The notes beneath the pieces were generated by a model. The model was not told the origin of the DNA. It did not search any database and saw nothing but the letters and a program-made list of their open reading frames with translations. From CAWHMN01 sp051001135 (GTDB lineage: Bacteria > Acidobacteriota > Terriglobia > Terriglobales > Acidobacteriaceae), in NCBI GenBank assembly GCA_051001135.1, contig JBPCNO010000066.1:1-24957 (forward strand): 24,957 nucleotides of DNA, read 5' to 3'. The position numbers and the translations under genes are program-made. Positions 1-7,862 of the stretch are shown here, piece by piece (the stretch's first letter is position 1; each line of letters opens with the position of its first letter).

Positions 1-1224
1 CACGCCTTTCGCGCAGATGCGGCGCAGGGCTCCGTCTTTCAGGTAGATGACGCTCGCGGTCGTCGCCGTCTGCGGCGCGCCATCATGTTGAACTGCAACC
101 ACTGTTGCACCCATGCGGACGCGGACCGGCTGTTGCGGACGATCCAGAGCATCGAACTGTATCCGGTTTAAGCAGAGCGTGTGCAAGGACGCATCGCCAG
201 GCAGCGCCGACGGGATAAGCGCGCGGATCAGCAGGCGTGCGATGCCGGTGTTTCCTCCCGGAAACATTTGACTCCCTTCCTGCTGACGCCAGGGGAACAG
301 CAGATCGGGCGCGTAATCCGCATAGGCGGAGATAGCGTCGGCAGACGCACCCGCGCCGCTGGCTGCATAGGGCATGTAGCTGCGGATGGTCTCACGGCTC
401 AGGCCTCCCGACTTCATCAGCCACGTCTCCATACTTATCTGGTCCAGGCCACGCGCCACTGCGTCGCCATCCGCTCGAGGAAGCGCAGCGGTCGAGGGAG
501 TGTTGTGCGCGTGCAGCAGTTCTTGCCTCATGCTCTCGGGAAGGGGCGCACCATGCAACTGCTTGCCCCATGGATCCGTCAACCAGAGGCCCTCAGGATG
601 GCCGAACCGTGCACCGAAGAACATCCCGAGCTTCGCGCCACCTTCTATGTAGTTGGAGGTGGAGAGCGAAGGATCCGGACCTGCCCCGCCCCAGGTTTGA
701 TAACTGAATGGCTCACCGCTAAAACCAATACTGCGATAGAACTTCTCGATGAAGGAGCCGGCAAGCGGCGGAAAGAAGAGAGCGGATCCCTGATGTGCGA
801 GCAGTCGCTGCCCATCCACTATGAACTCGTTACGTCTCGCTTCGCCGCCAAAGACGGAGTGATTCTCAAGAACCAGGCAGCGCTGGCGGCCTTCTGTCTT
901 TTGGGTAAAGACATGAGCCGCGGCGAGGCCGCTGATGCCACCTCCTACGATCACACAATCGAAGACCTCCTCTTCGATCGCTGCGCTCGACAACAGGCCG
1001 ATATATTCCTCGTCTCGGATACCATGTCCTGCCCGCATGGCTGCGTGTGTATTCCCGTTGGCGCCCGCATAGTCGCCGATACCGCTGTAGCCGTCCCAGG
1101 CGGCATTGGCGACGGACTCCTCGGCGTGGCTCACGCCGTATGCAACAGGCAACGGTCTACCATCCAGCAGATCTCCAGTCTGCACCGGGCATCCCACGCC
1201 CAGCGCCTTGTCGCCTTGCTTCAT
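1..1224 (-). CDS. FAD/NAD(P)-binding oxidoreductase, amine-oxidase/spermidine dehydrogenase-like (3' end outside window)
   Basis: Minus-strand reading frame open for 408 codons from ATG at 1224 to the left edge, so the C-terminus is missing. A GGGAG ribosome binding site lies about 10 bases upstream of the ATG. The product has an N-terminal segment with DGYSGIGDYAGANGNT (residues 45-59), then a Rossmann FAD-binding motif VIVGGGISGLAAA (91-103), an acidic residue ending the second strand (E120), and GGEARRNEF (126-134). This layout resembles the spermidine dehydrogenase-like branch of flavin amine oxidoreductases, which oxidise amines or related substrates with bound FAD. No signal peptide is visible. 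The substrate cannot be told from the sequence. It is divergent from the multicopper oxidase at 1488 and probably shares a control region with it. Family confidence is good, exact function low. Confidence 0.8.
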   Translation of the reverse strand, partial: MKQGDKALGVGCPVQTGDLLDGRPLPVAYGVSHAEESVANAAWDGYSGIGDYAGANGNTHAAMRAGHGIRDEEYIGLLSSAAIEEEVFDCVIVGGGISGLAAAHVFTQKTEGRQRCLVLENHSVFGGEARRNEFIVDGQRLLAHQGSALFFPPLAGSFIEKFYRSIGFSGEPFSYQTWGGAGPDPSLSTSNYIEGGAKLGMFFGARFGHPEGLWLTDPWGKQLHGAPLPESMRQELLHAHNTPSTAALPRADGDAVARGLDQISMETWLMKSGGLSRETIRSYMPYAASGAGASADAISAYADYAPDLLFPWRQQEGSQMFPGGNTGIARLLIRALIPSALPGDASLHTLCLNRIQFDALDRPQQPVRVRMGATVVAVQHDGAPQTATTASVIYLKDGALRRICAKGV

Positions 1225-1333
1225 CGCTTCTGCTCCCTATCGAACCATACCTGGACTACGCTCCCTCACGTGAGAGCCGCAGGAAGCAAAGCGAACAACC
1301 AGCTCAGCCGTCGCTGCACGTGAATGGCACATA

Positions 1334-1347
1334 TTCAAACGTTTGAA
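1334..1347. promoter_or_regulatory. Perfect 14-bp palindrome, candidate operator
   Basis: TTCAAACGTTTGAA is its own reverse complement. It lies in the 263-bp gap (1225-1487) between the divergent FAD oxidoreductase and the multicopper oxidase. Its right arm overlaps a second, looser dyad, TTGAACCA (1343-1350) with TGGTTCGA (1363-1370), which matches at 7 of 8 positions. Symmetry of this kind is typical of sites for dimeric regulators such as TetR-type repressors. No regulator gene lies next to it in the window, so the role is inferred. Confidence 0.45.
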
Positions 1348-1459
1348 CCAAGTGAATCGCGCTGGTTCGAAGAAGTCAAGGCAACATCTTTTTATGACGA
1401 AGAGGGCGCTGATCCCTTTACAGTAAGCAGATAGAGCAGACCTGCGGCGGAATACGAGC

Positions 1460-1475
1460 GCCCGTATACACGGGC
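1460..1475. promoter_or_regulatory. Short dyad just upstream of the multicopper oxidase start
   Basis: GCCCGT-ATAC-ACGGGC, six-base arms around a four-base centre, ends 12 bases before the ATG at 1488 and just before the AGAGAGG ribosome binding site. It could be an operator half-site pair or a small 5'-UTR hairpin affecting translation. Nothing beyond the symmetry supports either. Confidence 0.3.
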
Positions 1476-1487
1476 AGAGAGGTTGGC

Positions 1488-2864
1488 ATGAATCGCAGGG
1501 ATTTTCTGAAGACAGCAACCGGGCTCCTCGCGGGTCGAACCGCGGTGAGCACCCTGCCCCTGGCCGCGCGAAGTTTGGGAGATGCCCAAAGATTCGCGCT
1601 GGACATCGGCATGGTTTCGGTCGAGCTTACGCCGGGCCTCGTGGTGCAGACCTGGGGCTATAACGGTATCGCTCCAGGGCCGCTGCTGCGCGTGCGCGAA
1701 GGGCAGCCCGTGGAAATCACAGTGCACAATGCTAGCGACCACCCGGAACTTGTTCACTGGCATGGGCTACGCAACACGCCCATGAACGACGGCGCGGCGG
1801 AAGAAGGCGGCGCCCTGATCGCTCCAGGCCAGAGCAAGGTATATCGCTTCGTTCCGGGACCTTCGGGGACACGTTGGTATCACACGCACACCATGGCTAT
1901 GGATGATCTCCGCCGAGCTACCTATAGCGGTCAGTACGGCTTCTTCTACATCGAGCCGCGTCGTGATCAAGGCGCTTATGATTCCGAGGTTTTTCTCGCA
2001 GCGCATCATTGGGGCGCGAAGCTCAACGTGCGTGCAGCGTCGAAACACGACGTCGCATGCGAGTGGGTCGAATACGATCACGCATCGTTCAATGACAAAC
2101 TATTGAGCGCGAGTGAACCGATTCGCGTTCGCGAAGGCGAGCGAATCCTCTTTCACTTCTTGAATGCGAGCGCCACACGAGACGTGCAACTTGCGCTGCC
2201 CGGACACCGTTTCAAGGTTGTCGCTCTGGATGGCAATCCGGTTCCCGTGCCAAATGAGGTGCAAGTGCTAACGCTTGCCGTCGCGGAGCGGGTGGACGCC
2301 TTGGTGGAGATGCGGAATCCGGGCCGATGGGTGCTGGGTTCCACCAATCCGGCGGAGCGCGGCCGCGGGCTCGGGATGATCATCGAGTACGCCAACCGCA
2401 CCGGAACGCCGGAATGGCATCAGCCCGCCTCATCGGACTGGTCCTACCGCCTCTTCGCACGCCCAGGTGAGACAACGCTACCGGTCGACGAGACCTTCAC
2501 CATGCTGTTCGAACAAACGAGGGATACCGGAGACGTAGGCGGCGTGCCCCGCTGGACCATCAATGGACGTTCCTTCCCCGCTACCGAGCGCCCGTTGCTG
2601 AAGGCGGGTGGCCGCTACAGGCTGCGCCTCATCAACGCCAGCGGCTGTCCTCACCCCATCCATCTGCACCGCCATAGCTTCGAGCTCACGCGGGTTGGAC
2701 AGGCGCCGGTGAGTGGCATTATCAAAGATACGGTTAGCCTGCCACGATACGACGCGATCGATGTTGATTTTGTTGCTGACGATCCCGGGCTCACACTCTT
2801 CCACTGCCACCAGCAACTGCACATGGATTACGGATTCATGCAGCTCTTCGACTACGAGACATGA
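1488..2864 (+). CDS. Tat-exported multicopper oxidase (laccase/CueO-like)
   Basis: 458-residue multicopper oxidase that would couple one-electron oxidation of phenols, metals or similar donors to reduction of O2 to water, outside the cytoplasm. The N-terminus carries a twin-arginine signal (NRRDFLKTA, residues 2-10) and a hydrophobic stretch to about residue 27. All four copper-binding blocks are present: HWHG (90-93), WYHTH (130-134), HPIHLH (389-394) and HCHQQLH (439-445) with the type 1 cysteine at C440. The position expected for the axial type 1 ligand is Phe450 rather than Met, as in some high-potential laccases. Length fits a three-cupredoxin-domain enzyme. The start is supported by AGAGAGG about 8 bases upstream. 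Its last 13 bases overlap the 3' end of the convergent ABC ATPase. Substrate unknown; whether it belongs to the NRPS cluster is unclear. Confidence 0.92.
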   Translation: MNRRDFLKTATGLLAGRTAVSTLPLAARSLGDAQRFALDIGMVSVELTPGLVVQTWGYNGIAPGPLLRVREGQPVEITVHNASDHPELVHWHGLRNTPMNDGAAEEGGALIAPGQSKVYRFVPGPSGTRWYHTHTMAMDDLRRATYSGQYGFFYIEPRRDQGAYDSEVFLAAHHWGAKLNVRAASKHDVACEWVEYDHASFNDKLLSASEPIRVREGERILFHFLNASATRDVQLALPGHRFKVVALDGNPVPVPNEVQVLTLAVAERVDALVEMRNPGRWVLGSTNPAERGRGLGMIIEYANRTGTPEWHQPASSDWSYRLFARPGETTLPVDETFTMLFEQTRDTGDVGGVPRWTINGRSFPATERPLLKAGGRYRLRLINASGCPHPIHLHRHSFELTRVGQAPVSGIIKDTVSLPRYDAIDVDFVADDPGLTLFHCHQQLHMDYGFMQLFDYET

Positions 2865-4057
2865 GCACCAACAATCGAATCGCGCTCTCCGGAGGTGATG
2901 TTCCACGTGGTATCTACGAAGAAGTCGCCGAAAGCAGCTTTGCCGGGTTGCACTCGCAGGATGGCGCATCGCCGTTTGCGATCCAGTTCCCGCCCATTTG
3001 ATTCAATCAGCAGGTCGATCCGGTAAATTCCCGGCTGCAGTTCAAGCACCGGGCAACAGAACTCTATGACGTGAGCAGCAGGCTCCAATGTCAGCTCCCG
3101 CCCGGAGGAAGCGGTCGTGATCTGCGTGCAAAGATAGCCGCTGGGCCAATAGATGAAGACGCTGACCGAGACTTTGTTGAGCCGTTCCGTCGTTTGAAAG
3201 CCAAACCGCGTGATCATCGGATAGCCAGTCCGTACCGGACTATCAATATCGGTTGCATGAAAGGATATGACTGAACATTCGGCTGGCTTAGCCGTTTTGC
3301 CTTCGCCTAGTATGTTCACCGGTTCATCCGCAAAGGTGACCTTTTGATAGTGATCTATGACCTCTGCCGGCGATCCGCTCATGACTACTCGGCCTTGATG
3401 CATCAACAGTGCGCGATCGCAGAGCCTGTGGATGGCCTCCAGGTCATGCGAGATCAAGACGATCGTCCGTCCAATCTGACGCAGCTCATCGATCCGTTTG
3501 AGACACTTTGCCTGGAAGGCGATGTCCCCGACGGCAAGCACTTCATCGAGCAGCAGGATATCCGGTTCGAGATGCGCAGCGATAGAGAACCCGAGCCGCA
3601 CATACATGCCCGAGGAGTAGCGCTTGACCGGAATATCGAGATACTCTTCGAGGCCGGCAAACTCGGCGATATCGCCGACTTTTCTGGCTATCTCTGAACG
3701 CGACATACCTAGCATGGAGCCATTGAGAAAGATGTTCTCACGCCCGCTCAACTCCGGGTGGAAGCCAGAACTTACTTCGATCAGCGCGGAGAGCCGCCCT
3801 CGAATCGTGATCTCTCCTGAGGTGGGCGCGGTGATGCTGGACAGGAGCTTGAGCAGCGAACTCTTCCCGGAGCCATTATGTCCGATGATGCCAAAACACT
3901 CTCCTGTCTCCACTTCAAAGCTTACGTCATCGACCGCGCGTATCTCGCGCACGGTCTTCCCCAGCAGACGCAATCGTGGCAGATAACTCCTTCGCGAGGG
4001 AGGATCCGCCGGCGCGAAATAGGTCTTGGAGACACGATCTAGTTTGATGTCGAACAT
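2852..4057 (-). CDS. Wzt-like ABC transporter ATP-binding protein with C-terminal extension
   Basis: 401-residue ATPase of the polysaccharide/teichoic acid exporter class (Wzt, KpsT, TagH), working with the permease encoded just upstream. It shows Walker A GHNGSGKS (59-66), the signature YSSGM (147-151), Walker B ILLLDE (167-172) and the switch histidine in LISHD (H204). The spacing and the sequence LAVGD after Walker B are typical of the glycan-exporter family. Residues from about 245 to 401 form an extra domain rich in beta-strand-like sequence, matching the carbohydrate-binding C-terminal domain of Wzt proteins, which selects the export substrate. It starts 6 bases after the permease stop, so it is the last gene of the NRPS(C-T-TE)-permease-ATPase operon. 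No glycosyltransferases are nearby, which is odd for a glycan exporter and points to the NRPS product as possible cargo. That link is inference. Confidence 0.9.
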   Translation of the reverse strand: MFDIKLDRVSKTYFAPADPPSRRSYLPRLRLLGKTVREIRAVDDVSFEVETGECFGIIGHNGSGKSSLLKLLSSITAPTSGEITIRGRLSALIEVSSGFHPELSGRENIFLNGSMLGMSRSEIARKVGDIAEFAGLEEYLDIPVKRYSSGMYVRLGFSIAAHLEPDILLLDEVLAVGDIAFQAKCLKRIDELRQIGRTIVLISHDLEAIHRLCDRALLMHQGRVVMSGSPAEVIDHYQKVTFADEPVNILGEGKTAKPAECSVISFHATDIDSPVRTGYPMITRFGFQTTERLNKVSVSVFIYWPSGYLCTQITTASSGRELTLEPAAHVIEFCCPVLELQPGIYRIDLLIESNGRELDRKRRCAILRVQPGKAAFGDFFVDTTWNITSGERDSIVGAHVS

Positions 4058-4063
4058 AGTTGC

Positions 4064-4960
4064 TCAGACGGAGTCGGCCATATTGGACTCGGCGGACTTG
4101 AAGTACGCGTAGGCGGCGGTAAGACAGAGGATAGATATCACCGTTGCGGCGGCGAGCGTGGTCTTGTCCGGTGCAAGTCCATGCACCAGAACCTCGCGAA
4201 AGCTTGCGATGAATGTGGCGACCGGGTTCAAGAGAAAGGCGTATCGATAACGAACGGGAACGGCGGCCATCGAATACACGATGGGCGTGCCGAACATCCA
4301 GACTTGCAGCAGGAGAGGCAGCGCAACGCCAATGTCGCGAAAGCGAACCTGAATGGACGAGAGAACCAGAGCGACCGCCGTGGTAAAGATGCACAGCGCC
4401 GCAAGAATCGGCACAGCGTACAGAGCATTCCAGCTCAACGGTGTTCTGTAATAGAGCATCAGACAGGCGAGGATCGAGAGTGAAATTGCAAGATCAACGA
4501 GCGCGGCCGCGACATAGGAGAGCGGAATAATCTCGCGTGGAAAGTACATCTTGGTCAGCAGCGCGGGGTAGCTTACCAGGCCGTGGACGGCGTTAGTAAT
4601 GGCTGACGAGAAAAATATCCACGGCAGTAAGGCGGAGAAGACAAACAGCGGGTACGGAATCCCCTCGCTCGAGACCTTCGCAAACCGCGAAAAGATCAGA
4701 GTGTAGATGGTCATCAGAGCGACAGGCTGCAAGCCGGCCCACAACCAACCCAGGGCCGATTGCTTGTACCGGATATTGAGACGGAATAGCGTCAGGGTGT
4801 AGAGCAGATCGTATTGGCGGACCAACGTGGAGATGCCCGCCACGACCGTTGACACGGACAACGAGGCAGGCCGGATCACCTTGAGCGGCCGGTCCGCTGG
4901 AGGCGCCTCCTGAGCAGCGGCCGCCTGTGGGTTGAGGATGGCGGCGTGCGCGTCATGCAT
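4064..4960 (-). CDS. Wzm-like ABC-2 type transporter permease
   Basis: 298-residue inner-membrane permease of the ABC-2 family (Wzm, KpsM, TagG). After a cytoplasmic N-terminus of about 50 residues come FRLNIRYKQSALGWLWAGLQP, the conserved entry segment of this family, and about six hydrophobic helices. Residues such as PLSYVAAALVDL, FRDIGVALPL and GTPIVYS match conserved family positions. It pairs with the ATPase at 2852-4057. Its ATG overlaps the end of the NRPS gene by eight bases (ATGCATGA, 4953-4960), so the two are very likely translationally coupled. That coupling is the best evidence that the transporter serves the NRPS pathway. Confidence 0.9.
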   Translation of the reverse strand: MHDAHAAILNPQAAAAQEAPPADRPLKVIRPASLSVSTVVAGISTLVRQYDLLYTLTLFRLNIRYKQSALGWLWAGLQPVALMTIYTLIFSRFAKVSSEGIPYPLFVFSALLPWIFFSSAITNAVHGLVSYPALLTKMYFPREIIPLSYVAAALVDLAISLSILACLMLYYRTPLSWNALYAVPILAALCIFTTAVALVLSSIQVRFRDIGVALPLLLQVWMFGTPIVYSMAAVPVRYRYAFLLNPVATFIASFREVLVHGLAPDKTTLAAATVISILCLTAAYAYFKSAESNMADSV

Positions 4961-7544
4961 AAGGTGTCACCGGGGAAGCAACGGGAGTAAGCCTTGAGTG
5001 CTCCTGGTGGCCCGCAGGCGTCTGAATTCGGAGCCGATCGAGCGCCTGCGCGATCGACTCGCCGATAATCTGCACAGCAGGCTCGCGCAACATGGCTTCA
5101 TGCGCGCCATCGATCGGGTAGATCTCTACGCCCGTCACCGAACGAAGCCCCCATCCCATCTGTGGATCACGTGTACAAAAGTATGGCTGCTTTCGCCTCT
5201 TGAACAGAAGCACCGGAGCATGAAACTGCTTTGGCCGGAAATCTTTGGCTGGATAGTAGGCGCGATCCCAGGGATTCGTGGTATGCGGATCTCGCTGCAC
5301 GATCGACCGCAGCCTCCTCGCAATCGCCCGCGGGTACAAAGAGAGTTGCGCGTGTATGGGCAGACGGCTCGCCTCCCACAGGCGGCGCCCCATGGAGTCA
5401 AACCGCGCCAGCCAACGCACATAGCGGTTTTCGACCACCCAGGTGTCGATGATGCCGAACATGCCGACTTCCTCTCCTCTGGCCTCCAGCATCTGCACCA
5501 TGCGTTCGGCTATATGGACCCCGCCGCAAGTGGCGATGAAGCAGTACGGTCCCTGCGGCTGAAAGGCGCGAAGCGCGGTGAGATACTCGTGGGCAATCGC
5601 CTCCAGTTCCTCTGCGGTGTAGGGCACATCGGAACCATTCTCCGCATACGCCTGGATTTTGAATAGCGAGTGCTGCTCGCCGATATGGCGCGCAAGCAAC
5701 GCATAGCCCAGAGCATCAACGCCAGGGGCGGCAATGGCAAAGAGCGGGACGTCACGGCGCCCCGCTTTGATCTGCATCAGCAGCGGATCGGGATTGCTCT
5801 CCTGACCTTGGCGGATCAGCTCGGCAAAAGAAGCAACTGTGGGGCCGCGGAAGAGTGCGGCCAGCGGGACCTTCCGGCCGATGACCTTCTGCACCTCCGC
5901 TACCAGTCGAGCCGCCAGCAGCGAATGACCACCGAGATCGAAAAAGTCATCGTGAACGCCAAGATGGGGTACATCCAGCGTCCTCTCCCAGATGCGTGTG
6001 AGAATCTGTTCCAAAGCATCGCTCGCGCTTACGCCTGAGTTCGAAGGCGCCTTGGGCAATGGTGAGCGGTAGCGAATGCGGCCATTCCCGCTCCTGGCCG
6101 GCGCGCTCTCTGCTGGCCCCTGAACGGGATCGCGCTCCGCGTGCATCCGCGATATCAATTTAGAGATTGTCCAAGAGGGCTGCTGGGCAATCGCGGATAG
6201 CAGGATTCCATAGTGCTTGAGCATCTTCCCGATGCGGTCGTAATCGAAGAGCGCGATGTTGTACTCAAGCGTGACCCACCAGTGCCCGGTTGCATCCTCG
6301 ATCAGGTGCACCGAGAGATCAAAGGCTGATCCGCCGGCGGAGAGGACGTAGGGTGCGGTCGCGAGCGGGCCGAAGTTTGGCGGGCGTCCGTCTTTGATGG
6401 TTGAGAACATCACCTGGAAGATGGGGCTGTAGCTCATGGACCGGCGCGGCTTCAGCTCTTCCACCAGGCGCTCGAAGGGTACTTCAGCGTGGGCGAACGC
6501 TTCCAGAGTTGTCTCGCGAACGCGCGAGAGTAAATGCGTAAAGGGAGGATCGCCGGTGAGATCGGCCCGGAGCACTACGGTGTTCACGAAGAAGCCGATG
6601 AGGGATTCGAGTTCCACTCGACCGCGGCCCGCGACCGGAACGCCAAGGACAATATCTTCCGATCCACTGTAAGCGTGGACGAGCACCTGGAAGGCGGCGA
6701 GCATGACCATGAACAGAGTGGCCTGACCGGAACGCGCCAGGGCTTTCAAACTGTCGATGACGGAGTCGGGGACTGCAACACTCTGGCTGGCGCCGTAGTG
6801 AGTCTGCTCCAGTGGGCGCTCGCGGTCCGTCAGTTCCAGAAGCTCCGGTATGCCTTCGAGCTTCTTCTTCCAATACCCCAGATCTTGCGCCAGCAGTTCG
6901 CTTGCGGCCCACTCCTGCTGCCACTGCGCATAGTCGCCATATTGGATCGGCAGTTCCGCAAGAGACGCCAACTGGCCGTCACAACAGCCGTCGTAGAGAG
7001 CCGCGAGTTCGCGCAGGAAGATGGCAATGGACCAGGCGTCGCACACAATGTGGTGAAAGACGCAGAGGAGAATATGTTCCTCTTCGTCCAGCTGGAGCAG
7101 CGTTACTCGGAGCAACGGTCCGGTTGCTAGATTGAAGGGGACTGAAGCCTCCTCGTTTGCTGTCCTCCACGCCTCCGACTCCCGACCTTCGCCAGAAAAC
7201 TCTCTCAAATCCTTGAGAGACAGCCCGACTTGGCCCTCCGCGGCTACAACCTGAACCGGCAGATCATCCCGGATGCGAAATGTGGTGCGCAGGATGGCAT
7301 GCCGACGCACGATCTGCTGAAGGCTCGATGCAAGGGCGAAACGATCGAGCCTGCCCTTGAGCCGTAGCCCCACCGGAACGTTATACGCAGAGGTGCTAGG
7401 AGCGAACTGCTCCACGAACCAGATACGCTGCTGAGCCAGAGACAGCGGATACATCTCCTCCTGTGCCTGGCCTAGAAGATCGGCCAGCAGGTGCTTCTCC
7501 TCTTGAGGAGTGAGGTCCTGGATCGAGTCTGCGGTCGTGAGCAT
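4953..7544 (-). CDS. Nonribosomal peptide synthetase, C-T-TE, no adenylation domain
   Basis: 863-residue NRPS protein with a condensation domain (about 31-465), a thiolation domain (about 508-580) and a thioesterase (about 598-840). The condensation active site reads HHIVCDAW (164-171): the catalytic second His and the Asp are present but the usual Gly is Ala170. The carrier domain has LGGHSL with phosphopantetheine Ser541. The thioesterase nucleophile position reads ATCGG with Cys673 instead of Ser; D700 (IIDTW) and H815 (DGAHEAM) could complete the triad. No A domain is present, so the carrier must be loaded in trans. The linker at 486-500 (NGRIRYRSPLP) resembles the A10 motif at the end of A domains and may be a deletion scar. 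The N-terminus LTPQEEKHLLADLLGQ may be a docking helix. The ATG at 7544 was kept because it precedes the conserved N-terminal helix; the ribosome binding site is weak. First gene of an operon with the Wzm/Wzt genes. Confidence 0.92.
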   Translation of the reverse strand: MLTTADSIQDLTPQEEKHLLADLLGQAQEEMYPLSLAQQRIWFVEQFAPSTSAYNVPVGLRLKGRLDRFALASSLQQIVRRHAILRTTFRIRDDLPVQVVAAEGQVGLSLKDLREFSGEGRESEAWRTANEEASVPFNLATGPLLRVTLLQLDEEEHILLCVFHHIVCDAWSIAIFLRELAALYDGCCDGQLASLAELPIQYGDYAQWQQEWAASELLAQDLGYWKKKLEGIPELLELTDRERPLEQTHYGASQSVAVPDSVIDSLKALARSGQATLFMVMLAAFQVLVHAYSGSEDIVLGVPVAGRGRVELESLIGFFVNTVVLRADLTGDPPFTHLLSRVRETTLEAFAHAEVPFERLVEELKPRRSMSYSPIFQVMFSTIKDGRPPNFGPLATAPYVLSAGGSAFDLSVHLIEDATGHWWVTLEYNIALFDYDRIGKMLKHYGILLSAIAQQPSWTISKLISRMHAERDPVQGPAESAPARSGNGRIRYRSPLPKAPSNSGVSASDALEQILTRIWERTLDVPHLGVHDDFFDLGGHSLLAARLVAEVQKVIGRKVPLAALFRGPTVASFAELIRQGQESNPDPLLMQIKAGRRDVPLFAIAAPGVDALGYALLARHIGEQHSLFKIQAYAENGSDVPYTAEELEAIAHEYLTALRAFQPQGPYCFIATCGGVHIAERMVQMLEARGEEVGMFGIIDTWVVENRYVRWLARFDSMGRRLWEASRLPIHAQLSLYPRAIARRLRSIVQRDPHTTNPWDRAYYPAKDFRPKQFHAPVLLFKRRKQPYFCTRDPQMGWGLRSVTGVEIYPIDGAHEAMLREPAVQIIGESIAQALDRLRIQTPAGHQEHSRLTPVASPVTPYA

Positions 7545-7862
7545 TTCTCTTGGGCATTGTCATGCAATCGGATTGCCGTTTGATGCGCGGAAGTCCGGCC
7601 TTCGCCGGCCTAGTCGATGGCCCGCTAAAAGAGAGCGCACCAGGGCCCCTCCTGCAGTTGGCATCCCGCGTGCAATCGTGAGAGCCGGTAGCGACTTGCC
7701 TGTGCGCCACGACTCAAAAGCCGCCCCAGAAGACGTACGACGAAGCCGAAAAGGCCGCACAGAGAGCCCCCGCAGTCCGCCGGTAGCTGGGCGGCGGTAG
7801 CTGGGCGGCGGACCCGAGGCGCACAGCAGGAGCGAAATGCAGGCCAATCGAGGATAGCGTTC
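7545..7862. promoter_or_regulatory. Divergent control region between the two NRPS genes
   Basis: 318 bases separate the outward-facing NRPS starts at 7544 and 7863. No convincing short gene was found; open frames here are shadows or run into the NRPS genes. It must hold promoters for both directions, but no clear -35/-10 pair stands out in this GC-rich stretch. A small hairpin CCGGC-CTTC-GCCGG lies at 7595-7608, about 50 bases upstream of the C-T-TE start. A tandem repeat inside an inverted repeat lies at 7775-7813, about 50 bases upstream of the C-A-T start. Confidence 0.5.
7782..7809 (+). repeat. Tandem 14-bp repeat (two copies) inside an inverted repeat
   Basis: GGTAGCTGGGCGGC occurs twice in perfect tandem (7782-7795 and 7796-7809). 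The block is bracketed by GTCCGCCG (7775-7782) and CGGCGGAC (7806-7813), exact reverse complements that could pair as an 8-bp stem. It lies 50 bases upstream of the C-A-T NRPS start, in its likely 5' untranslated region. It may be a regulator site, an attenuator-like structure or simply a slippage duplication. Confidence 0.7.

Noticed and set aside
181..1323. Long plus-strand open frame (380 codons) at the left edge
   Set aside because: It lies antisense to the FAD oxidoreductase, whose minus-strand translation has clear Rossmann and family motifs. The plus-strand product is Arg/His-rich without any recognisable domain.
2852..2864. 13-base overlap of the convergent multicopper oxidase and Wzt genes as a possible frameshift
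   Set aside because: Both proteins end naturally with complete C-terminal motifs, so a tail-to-tail overlap is the simpler reading.
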